This document shows, in pieces, positions 8,613 to 15,827 of a stretch of DNA of 64,000 bases. The first letter of the stretch is position 1. Each line of letters opens with the position of its first letter. The notes below the pieces were generated by a model. The model was not told the origin of the DNA. It saw only the letters and a program-made list of their open reading frames with translations, and did no database searches. This stretch comes from Pontibacillus chungwhensis (GTDB lineage: Bacteria; Bacillota; Bacilli; Bacillales; BH030062). A program made the position numbers and the translations under genes. The stretch is taken from assembly GCF_030166655.1 (NCBI RefSeq), contig NZ_CP126446.1, positions 3,906,001 to 3,970,000 on the forward strand. Reading direction: 5' to 3'.

Positions 8613-8650
8613 AGAAAAGAGGCGCTTGGATTCAAGCGCCTCTTTTCTAA
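8613..8650. terminator. Bidirectional intrinsic terminator
   Basis: AAAAGAGGCGCTTG pairs with CAAGCGCCTCTTTT around GATT. It sits between the convergent small plus-strand gene and the acyltransferase gene and has T-tracts in both directions. Confidence 0.85.
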
Positions 8651-9663
8651 TGGGTAGAACCTGAGCCCACTTCTTTAACAGGATACTTCTTAACCTTCCA
8701 TCCAAAGGATTTCCACTGAAGAATCGGTGTCATGAGCGTCACGGCAGGTTTCGAGACAAATAGTCCCATTATAATAAACGAAAATGTCACAAGATAAATG
8801 ACATCATACGGAGAGTAAACATGAATTAAGTCGTGTTCACGGATTAACTGGATCACGAAACCATGCAATAAATATACATAAAGCGTATATGCTCCATACT
8901 TTGTCCATGAATAGGTCTTAGTTGGGATCCATGCTAAGACACTAAACGCCATGGAGATACTCACCGCATAACACGCTAATCGGATAAAGCCTCCCCATTC
9001 AGGCATTCTGAGCACTGTGTAAGACTTTGACCCAAAGAACCAACTTGTATCAAATGAAGGAGCGAAGAGAATGGCGAGTGCGACAGAAAGCATAACGCCG
9101 AGTGCCAACACTCTCGTTCTTGTCTCACGTAACCAGTTCATTTCATCTGTGCCAATCCAATGACCGATTAAGAAGAACGGGAAGAATACAAATGTTCTCG
9201 ACAGACTGAACGAATGATCAATCCCACTCATATATCCTACTAAGACACCAATTTGAATGGATATAAAGATCGCCATGTGCTTTGGCAATCGTCTATACCA
9301 ATAAAGCATAATGTGCCAACAGAACAGACTCACCAGGAACCAAAGAGCCCATTGCGGCTCAAATGGAGGCTTCCACCATCCAGACTTCCCTATGAGAGCA
9401 TAATAGATTGTATAAATAGCTTGAAAACTTAAATAAGGAAGCAGGAGTTTCTTCGCCAACTTTAAGGCATATGTTTTATTCATTTTCGCTTGAGCGAAAT
9501 ATCCAGAAACGATTATAAATGCAGGCATGTGGAACGTATAGATCCACTTATAAAGTACGTTGTATAGCGGGTGCTGATCCGTAAAGGGCTGAATCACATG
9601 CCCGAATACGACAAGAAACATTAAAATCCATTTTGCATTATCGAAATAGGCTTCTCTCTTCAT
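8647..9663 (-). CDS. Acyltransferase family 3 membrane protein
   Basis: The 338-residue integral membrane protein starts with FDNAKWILMFLVVFGHVIQP, the N-terminal segment with the conserved His of acyltransferase-3 (fucose 4-O-acetylase-like) proteins, and continues with WIYTFHMPAFIIVSGYFAQ and about ten membrane helices. Proteins of this family acetylate sugars or cell-envelope polymers on the outer side of the membrane. The acceptor is not indicated. An AAAAGGAGGGG site precedes ATG 9663. The gene is single, so its role stays open; cell-wall or exopolysaccharide modification is the likely range. Confidence 0.85.
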   Translation of the reverse strand: MKREAYFDNAKWILMFLVVFGHVIQPFTDQHPLYNVLYKWIYTFHMPAFIIVSGYFAQAKMNKTYALKLAKKLLLPYLSFQAIYTIYYALIGKSGWWKPPFEPQWALWFLVSLFCWHIMLYWYRRLPKHMAIFISIQIGVLVGYMSGIDHSFSLSRTFVFFPFFLIGHWIGTDEMNWLRETRTRVLALGVMLSVALAILFAPSFDTSWFFGSKSYTVLRMPEWGGFIRLACYAVSISMAFSVLAWIPTKTYSWTKYGAYTLYVYLLHGFVIQLIREHDLIHVYSPYDVIYLVTFSFIIMGLFVSKPAVTLMTPILQWKSFGWKVKKYPVKEVGSGSTH

Positions 9664-9769
9664 AACAAACCCCTCCTTTTAGAACGGTTACCACAACCGT
9701 TCGTATATAAGAGGGGGTTTAGGAAGGATGTTATTGAATTGTAATCCTTGTATCACGTAATCGTAATGT

Positions 9770-10624
9770 TTAGGATGTTTTCTTTGACGTTGACTTCTGT
9801 TCGTTCCCAGTTTTAGCAGATTTCTTCTTCGTCGATTTCTTTTTCGTTTTCTTATTATTCTTATCGAGCGACTTCTCGAGTGCCTCCATTAAGTCTGTTA
9901 CATTATCCGGCGTAGGCTTTGGCTCAGCGGTAGAAATGTCTTCATTGTTCTTCTTCGCCTCGATTAGATCAAGGAGCGCTTGACGGTAATCATCCTTATA
10001 TTGTTCAGGATCAAAGTCACTGGTTAGCTGCTCTACAAGTGTCTTCGCTGTTTCTAATTCTTTTTTCCCTAACTCCATCTCTTCAGGTACATTCGGTACT
10101 TCCTTCACGTCTCTGACCTCATCAGGATAATGAATGGTCTCCATCACTAATGTATTCTCATACACCCTTACAATCGCCAGCTGTTCTTTGGATCGTATGA
10201 TAATTTTGGCTACCCCAATCTTCTCTGTATCCGTAAGAGTTTGCCTTAGTAAAGAGTAAGCCTTTGTCCCTCCTTCATCAGGAGAGAGATAATAACTTTT
10301 CTCAAAATAAATCGGATCTATATCTGATAACTTAACGAAGTCCATGATCTCAACCGCTTTAGAAGACTGCTCCTTCTTTAATTCCTCTAGTTCTTCGTCA
10401 TCTAACACAACGAACTTATTCTTTGCATATTCATACGCCTTCACAATTTCTTCTTTCTCTACCTCACGTTCACACACCGGGCATGTACGTTCATATTCAA
10501 TCGGTGATTTGCACTCATCATGAAGCTGACGCAGGCTAATATCTTTATTTTCTGTTGCTGAATGAAGTTTGACCGGAATATTCACGAGACCAAAACTAAT
10601 CGTCCCTTTCCACATTGTATGCAT
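9770..10624 (-). CDS. ku: Ku protein for non-homologous end joining
   Basis: The 284-residue product is bacterial Ku, which encircles DNA ends as a homodimer and recruits LigD. The N-terminus MWKGTISFGLVNIPVKLHSA is diagnostic, and a CxxC pair (TCPVCERE) follows near residue 50. The last 40 residues are almost entirely Lys, Ser and Thr, the basic DNA-binding tail of Bacillus Ku. GTG 10633, ATG 10624 and ATG 10615 are possible starts. I choose 10624 because GAGGGTGA ends 5 bases before it. It diverges from ligD across about 105 bases, which must hold both promoters. In B. subtilis the pair (ykoV/ykoU) is expressed in spores. Confidence 0.95.
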   Translation of the reverse strand: MHTMWKGTISFGLVNIPVKLHSATENKDISLRQLHDECKSPIEYERTCPVCEREVEKEEIVKAYEYAKNKFVVLDDEELEELKKEQSSKAVEIMDFVKLSDIDPIYFEKSYYLSPDEGGTKAYSLLRQTLTDTEKIGVAKIIIRSKEQLAIVRVYENTLVMETIHYPDEVRDVKEVPNVPEEMELGKKELETAKTLVEQLTSDFDPEQYKDDYRQALLDLIEAKKNNEDISTAEPKPTPDNVTDLMEALEKSLDKNNKKTKKKSTKKKSAKTGNEQKSTSKKTS

Positions 10625-10729
10625 AGGATTCACCCTCTTTTTCTTTTAGCGTTTGCAACAAGGCTTTGTTTTATGATGAAACGAGTAAATCAGGAAGGGT
10701 TAGGTACACTAGTGGAAAAGGAGGTTCTT

Positions 10730-12517
10730 ATGCTAAAACCTATGCTTCCAACGCTCACTGAAGATACTCCCGAAGGACCGTCATGGGTGTATGAAGTGAA
10801 ATATGATGGTTTCCGCGCATTACTCCATTGGACCAAGGAAAACGTTACTCTAACAAGTCGAAATGGAAATGACCTAACCGATCAGTTCCCAGAAATTATT
10901 AAAGCAATAGCCGATCAAACGCCATCCGTTAAAAACGAACTCCCCCTTTTGCTTGACGGTGAAATCTGTATCCTCACGACTTCTATTCAAAGTCAATTCT
11001 CACTCTTGCAAAAGCGGAACAGAATGCGAAGTAAAGATCCTATAAATCAAGCCGCAGCGGAACGCCCTGCCACCTTTGTCGCGTTCGACCTTCTTAAACA
11101 AAATAACGAAACCTACATGAGCCAGTCTTATCAAGAAAGGCGCAAAAGACTGGGAAAGTGGAAAGACTGTGTACACATTGTGGACAGCTACTCCAATTTA
11201 AAAGACATTCAAGAGCTTGTTTTCTTGCACAGAGGAGAAGGAATTGTAGCAAAGAACAAGAAAAGTACCTATAAACCTGGTGAACGGAGCAATGATTGGC
11301 TTAAGATTAAAAATTGGCGAGTGATTCAAACGGTGCTTACCGCTTATAAACCAGAGAACGGCTATTTCCATGCAGCTGTGTATAAAGGGGATAACCTTGT
11401 GGATGTGGGTTCTGTGAAACACGGTCTGTCCACAGAGGGTCAACAAACTCTTCAAACTTTCTTTACAAATAAAGGACAAAAATCCGGAGATCTCTATACG
11501 CTCCAAACGGGTGTCTGCGTAGGAGTTCGGTGCCTCCATGCTCAGAAAAATGATTTACGAGAGCCGATGTTTGATTCATTTTTACTAGAGTTATCCCCAG
11601 AAGACTGTACCTTGGATCAAATGGAGTGGGATTTATCCCTTTTTCCACAAATGGAGTATACGAATCTTGATAAAACCCTTTGGCCTGGGCCGCCTTTTCA
11701 AAAGCGAGATCTGTTGATGTATTTACGAAAAGTAGCTCCTTATCTTTTGCCTTTTGTGAAGGATAAGAAGTTAACGGTGATTCGCTTTCCTGAGGGGATC
11801 GATGAGGAATCCTTCTTCCAAAAGCACTTGCCAGACTATGCGCCAATGTTTGTTAACCGACTAGAGGGATCTGAGGAGACTTATATGATCTGTAACGACC
11901 TCCCCACGCTTCTCTGGCATGGGAATCAAGGAGCTATTGAGTATCACCTTCCATTTGAAAAAGTGGATGAAACAGCACCAGATGAGATTGTCTTTGACCT
12001 TGACCCACCTGAACGGGAGGCCTTCCCTCTCGCGATCAAAGCCGCTACCCTTTTAAAAACCATATTTGATCGGCTCGAACTACTGACTTTTGTTAAGACA
12101 AGCGGCGGAAAAGGCATGCAAGTTCATATTCCTATACAGCCTGGAAGCTTAACGTATGAAGAAACCCGTGCATTCACTGAGAAGGTCGCTCAATTGGTGA
12201 TAGGGCAACATCCCGACCTGTTTACAACCGAACGCTTAAAAAAGAATCGGGGCAACCGCCTCTACATTGACTATGTTCAGCATGCTGAGGGTAAGACCAT
12301 TATCTCCCCCTATTCCCCTCGAGGTCGGGAGGGCGCAACTGTAGCAACACCGCTTTACTGGGAGGAAGTCAAGGAGACATTAGATCCTTCCTCTTTCCAT
12401 ATCGGAAATACATTAGATCGCCTCGAAGAAATAGGATGTCCATTCGCTTCTTTCCATGAAACACGAGAAGCCCAGAACTTACAGCTCGTTAAGAAATTGA
12501 TTGAAGAAGAATCGTGA
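10730..12517 (+). CDS. ligD: NHEJ ATP-dependent DNA ligase LigD (ligase plus polymerase domains)
   Basis: The 595-residue protein joins double-strand breaks with Ku. The ligase domain is N-terminal, with nucleotidyl-lysine Lys24 in YEVKYDGF, LLDGEICI, EGIVAKNKKSTYKPGERS and WLKIKNW as successive ligase motifs. The LigD polymerase (primase-like) domain follows from about residue 310, with EYTNLDKTLWP and the metal-binding FDLDPPE near residue 420. No phosphoesterase domain is present, as in B. subtilis LigD. The reading frame is open back to 10562, but AAAGGAGG immediately before ATG 10730 and homology starting at MLKPMLPTL fix the start. A terminator shared with the next gene follows. Confidence 0.96.
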   Translation: MLKPMLPTLTEDTPEGPSWVYEVKYDGFRALLHWTKENVTLTSRNGNDLTDQFPEIIKAIADQTPSVKNELPLLLDGEICILTTSIQSQFSLLQKRNRMRSKDPINQAAAERPATFVAFDLLKQNNETYMSQSYQERRKRLGKWKDCVHIVDSYSNLKDIQELVFLHRGEGIVAKNKKSTYKPGERSNDWLKIKNWRVIQTVLTAYKPENGYFHAAVYKGDNLVDVGSVKHGLSTEGQQTLQTFFTNKGQKSGDLYTLQTGVCVGVRCLHAQKNDLREPMFDSFLLELSPEDCTLDQMEWDLSLFPQMEYTNLDKTLWPGPPFQKRDLLMYLRKVAPYLLPFVKDKKLTVIRFPEGIDEESFFQKHLPDYAPMFVNRLEGSEETYMICNDLPTLLWHGNQGAIEYHLPFEKVDETAPDEIVFDLDPPEREAFPLAIKAATLLKTIFDRLELLTFVKTSGGKGMQVHIPIQPGSLTYEETRAFTEKVAQLVIGQHPDLFTTERLKKNRGNRLYIDYVQHAEGKTIISPYSPRGREGATVATPLYWEEVKETLDPSSFHIGNTLDRLEEIGCPFASFHETREAQNLQLVKKLIEEES

Positions 12518-12534
12518 AAGAAATTATACAAAAG

Positions 12535-12571
12535 AGGCTTAGAGATCTAAAACTCTAAGCCTTTAATTTTT
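12535..12571. terminator. Bidirectional terminator between ligD and the hydrolase gene
   Basis: AGGCTTAGAG and CTCTAAGCCT form a perfect 10-bp stem with TTTAATTTTT on one side and an A-rich tract on the other. Confidence 0.85.
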
Positions 12572-13562
12572 CTGTATTCAGTTGCGTTAACCAATCGAGT
12601 GTCTGTTCATTGTAGACAGATTCACCGACCTTGGTATGAAGTTCTACATGTTCGCCGTCCTGGACCGTTCGTAGTTGCGTCAAAGGGTGAGACTGCTTTG
12701 AATAAACACTTTCAATGACCTCATAGAAAGCATCCCGATCTGAAGTCCCATGCCAGAAAAGGATGGGGATGTCACTACTGGTCTTGAACACATTTTGTAT
12801 AGGGTGATCGTCTTTCCTAAATCCCATCTTTCTCTTCCATAAAAGATATAGAAAAGGAAGCGATATGTAGACAGGAAGCCCACTCCAAACATGTAATTGC
12901 CTCGCAAGTATGGAGGGAGTCACAACAATGGAAGAGTCTAAGATAATCGCATCCACTAAAGGTGTGACCTTATTGACTGCATAGTATAGCGACGTATTTC
13001 CTCCGTAAGAATACCCGATTAAACCAACAAATTCGTGCCCCATCTCTTTAGCATAGTCCACAACCGTGGCAAGGTCTTCGCTCTCTAGAGCACCACCTGT
13101 AACCTTATGAGCTCCTTCTCTTTCTCCAATTGGATATTCAAAGGTAATGACCGAATACCCTCGTGCTGCGAAGTACTTAAATTGCTCATAAGAAGACTCT
13201 CCTAATTGCTCCCTGGAGAGGCCGAAGCCATGGGAGTAGATAAGGACTGGATTCCCAACCGATGCTTGGGTTGAAGGAATATACCATCCCTTAATCGGAT
13301 GACCAGTTGGGGTTGTTAACTCTATATCTCTATAATTTAACCCCACTTCCTTTTGTGGGTTACTCGTTGCGGTCGCCATTTTGTCATTGTTCAATGACGT
13401 GAAGATATGATTGTAGATCATAAAGAAACCTATTATGTAGATAAGAATTAAAGTGGTATCCATTCCTATATACCACAGCCAGCTTCCACCAAAGATAAGG
13501 CGAGAAAAAGGAATAGCTAGCACTAGAGCGAAGGCACTATACAGTATTTTTCCGATAATCAT
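12555..13562 (-). CDS. Membrane-anchored alpha/beta hydrolase
   Basis: The 335-residue protein has two N-terminal hydrophobic helices (about 1-52) followed by an alpha/beta-hydrolase domain. The oxyanion region YSHGFGLSREQLG, the nucleophile elbow GLIGYSYGG, and a C-terminal HGTSDRDAF (Asp) and DGEHVEL (His) supply a complete Ser-Asp-His triad. The family includes BAAT/dienelactone-type hydrolases and esterases; the substrate cannot be read from the sequence. GAGGATGGGAGAG precedes ATG 13562. The gene shares a terminator with the convergent ligD. Confidence 0.85.
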   Translation of the reverse strand: MIIGKILYSAFALVLAIPFSRLIFGGSWLWYIGMDTTLILIYIIGFFMIYNHIFTSLNNDKMATATSNPQKEVGLNYRDIELTTPTGHPIKGWYIPSTQASVGNPVLIYSHGFGLSREQLGESSYEQFKYFAARGYSVITFEYPIGEREGAHKVTGGALESEDLATVVDYAKEMGHEFVGLIGYSYGGNTSLYYAVNKVTPLVDAIILDSSIVVTPSILARQLHVWSGLPVYISLPFLYLLWKRKMGFRKDDHPIQNVFKTSSDIPILFWHGTSDRDAFYEVIESVYSKQSHPLTQLRTVQDGEHVELHTKVGESVYNEQTLDWLTQLNTEKLKA

Positions 13563-13689
13563 TCTCTCCCATCCTCTTTGAATACCATTATCTTTTCATA
13601 AAAATTGGATAATTTCTACTATTTTTTCAATTAACACAGATAAAAAAGCATGGATTATGAACATCCATGCTTACTCCGATCCGTATATC

Positions 13690-14853
13690 CTATCGTTCCC
13701 CAACCGCAACTTCACTCCGTTGGCGCGTCATGGAGAATACAGCAGCTCCTAGAGCAATGACAATAAACACTCCTCCAACTGTTGCGTTATACTCTACAGA
13801 GGCCCGTTCAATCACAATACTTCCAATGGACGAACCAAGAGCAATTCCGAGGTGAAGGCTTGAGTTATTTAAGCTCTGTTGAATATCTGATGACTCAGGG
13901 GCTGATTCAATCAGATAGCTTTGTTGAGCAGGAGTTACAGCCCAGCTGAGCATACTCCAGATCACCATCACGATTAAAAACAGCGGAAACGAGAACGTCG
14001 TGTAAGGTATGAGGAATATGGAGACGGCAAATACCGAAATAATCCCTAATACCGAAGGCTTTGTACCGAAACGATCGGCTAACATGCCACCAACGCCTCC
14101 TCCTAATACAGCGGCAACGCCAAAGATCAGATAAACAATACTGACCCACGTTCCGTTCAACCCCATTGTCGTTTTTAAGAATGGAGTTAGATACCCGTAT
14201 AACGTCAAGTGACCGGCCAGAAATAGAAAGGAGGTCATTTGCGCAAACAGAATCTTGTGATCCTTAAGCGTCTTCAGTTGCTCTTTTATAGGGATTGATG
14301 GTTTAGGCGCAATGCGTTCCATAAAGAAATATACGCCTGCCATTGAAAGCAATGTTAATACGGTGATTAACACAAAGGGAGCACGCCACCCAAAAGCGTT
14401 TCCTAGCATTAACCCGAAGGGAACGCCCAATACGAGCGAGCCGCTGATTCCCATAAATACAATGCCAATCGCTCGTGCACGATACGCATCGCTGACAATG
14501 TTTGAAGCAAGTGTTACACAAAGTACGACAAGGAGCGCCCCACTAGCTGCTGAGACCATTCTGGCTGCCATCAAAACAGCATACGTCGGCGCAAATACGG
14601 CAATGATATTTCCTACCAAGAACACAACGAGTGTCCATAACGTCAGTTTCTTTCGCTCGATTTGAGACGTCATGGCTAAGAGAATAGGACCAGCAATCGC
14701 AAATACGACAGAAAAAATTGATATTAAGAGTCCTGCTTTCCCTACTGTAACGCCAAGATCTAGCGCTACTAAGTCTAAAATTCCACCTATAATCAGTTCG
14801 ACCATGCCTACTACAAAGGCAACGATCGTTAATAGATATACACGCTTATCCAT
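13690..14853 (-). CDS. MFS efflux transporter (DHA1-like)
   Basis: The product is about 387 residues with 12 predicted membrane helices. It begins VYLLTIVAFVVGMVELIIGGI and has an early SIFSVVFAIAGPILLAM, then the basic loop SQIERKK, as in AraJ/YdhP-type arabinose- or drug-efflux permeases. The frame is open to 14955, but the extra 34 residues are hydrophilic, unlike any MFS start, and GAGAGGGCGG lies directly before ATG 14853. It is divergent from a TrmB-like regulator, with a palindrome between them, so it is probably the regulator's target. Substrate unknown. Confidence 0.87.
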   Translation of the reverse strand: MDKRVYLLTIVAFVVGMVELIIGGILDLVALDLGVTVGKAGLLISIFSVVFAIAGPILLAMTSQIERKKLTLWTLVVFLVGNIIAVFAPTYAVLMAARMVSAASGALLVVLCVTLASNIVSDAYRARAIGIVFMGISGSLVLGVPFGLMLGNAFGWRAPFVLITVLTLLSMAGVYFFMERIAPKPSIPIKEQLKTLKDHKILFAQMTSFLFLAGHLTLYGYLTPFLKTTMGLNGTWVSIVYLIFGVAAVLGGGVGGMLADRFGTKPSVLGIISVFAVSIFLIPYTTFSFPLFLIVMVIWSMLSWAVTPAQQSYLIESAPESSDIQQSLNNSSLHLGIALGSSIGSIVIERASVEYNATVGGVFIVIALGAAVFSMTRQRSEVAVGER

Positions 14854-14874
14854 CCATACCGCCCTCTCATTTTC

Positions 14875-14894
14875 GTTACCACTATAATGGTAAC
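14875..14894. promoter_or_regulatory. Candidate operator between the MFS and TrmB-like genes
   Basis: GTTACC (14875-14880) and GGTAAC (14889-14894) are a perfect inverted repeat with an 8-base AT-rich spacer. The spacer includes a TATAGT reading on the minus strand, a possible -10 box for the MFS gene. It starts 21 bases upstream of the MFS start, so binding here would block its transcription. Confidence 0.5.
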
Positions 14895-15027
14895 TCCAAA
14901 AACTTGAAAGTACAAGCCCAAATTCTATGACCCCCCAGGGTGCCCCACCTTCCACCTGTCCTTCTCACATAAGAAATTCAGATATGCTAAGATAGAGCTA
15001 ACGAATCGAACGAAAAGGGAGCTATGA

Positions 15028-15789
15028 ATGATGCTTCAACCATTTGGATTTACACAATATGAAAGCAAGATATATGAAGCCCTCATTTCTATCAATGAAC
15101 CCCTTGATGCAACGGGAATTGTTAAACGATCTGGCGTCCCCCGCTCAAAGGTGTATGAAGTGCTTCATCGTATGAGTGAAAAAGGTATGATTTTAGAATC
15201 TACGGTTGATAAGAAACGACAATATACGGCTTTACCAATTGAATCAACCATTGAGAAACTAAAGGCCGACTTCGAGGCAAACGTTGAACATTTACGGAAT
15301 ATCCCTACCGTTGAAACGCCGTCTGATGATCGAGTATGGACATTAAAAGATGATCAATCCATCCAGGCCGTTCAAAGGGAAATGATTAAAGAGGCAACAG
15401 ATTCCATTATTATTTCGGGGTGGGCTGATGACTTACGCGTACACCTGCCGTTACTCGAGGAGTTTGAACGAAATGGAGGAGAGGTAGAAGTTCACACCAT
15501 CGGTGAACTGAATACATCCATTACCAATGTGTCGGTATTAGTGCCAAACTCTATGCACGAAGCATTAGAACGAAGTCGCATTCTTATCATCGACCATCAA
15601 GTGATGATTTTTGCTGGCATTGAACAAAACGTTTGGCAAGCTATTCAAACAGAATCACAGCCTTTGGTTAAATTCTTTAAAGAATTTTTCTACCATGATG
15701 TGGCCTTAACTGAAATTACTAAGAAATACAGTGATACCATCTTAGAGGATTCGAATATTCGGGAATTGCTTTTGAAATTACGGTATTAA
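15028..15789 (+). CDS. TrmB family transcriptional regulator
   Basis: The 253-residue protein has an N-terminal winged helix (about 1-70: GFTQYESKIYEALI, GVPRSKVYEVLHRMSEKGMI) characteristic of TrmB regulators, then a C-terminal domain of the PLD-like effector-binding type (IIISGWADDL, LVPNSMHEALERSRILIIDH). TrmB-like proteins usually sense sugars or other small ligands and repress adjacent transporters. It diverges from the MFS gene across 174 bases that contain the GTTACC/GGTAAC palindrome. AAAAGGGA lies 7 bases before ATG 15028; ATG 15031 is an equal alternative. The ligand is unknown. Confidence 0.87.
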   Translation: MMLQPFGFTQYESKIYEALISINEPLDATGIVKRSGVPRSKVYEVLHRMSEKGMILESTVDKKRQYTALPIESTIEKLKADFEANVEHLRNIPTVETPSDDRVWTLKDDQSIQAVQREMIKEATDSIIISGWADDLRVHLPLLEEFERNGGEVEVHTIGELNTSITNVSVLVPNSMHEALERSRILIIDHQVMIFAGIEQNVWQAIQTESQPLVKFFKEFFYHDVALTEITKKYSDTILEDSNIRELLLKLRY

Positions 15790-15827
15790 AAAAACCTCAC
15801 CAACTTGACGTTGGTGAGGTTTTTTCT
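15788..15827. terminator. Bidirectional terminator
   Basis: AACCTCACCAAC (15793-15804) pairs perfectly with GTTGGTGAGGTT (15810-15821), with A- and T-tracts on both sides. It serves the convergent TrmB-like and surface-protein genes. Confidence 0.92.

Noticed and set aside
11198-11846. Two minus-strand frames of 113 and 127 codons inside ligD
   Set aside because: They are shadows of the ligase-polymerase coding sequence without ribosome sites.
9770-12517. DNA-repair defence island around ku and ligD
   Set aside because: The pair is the normal Bacillus NHEJ set and the neighbours are unrelated housekeeping genes.
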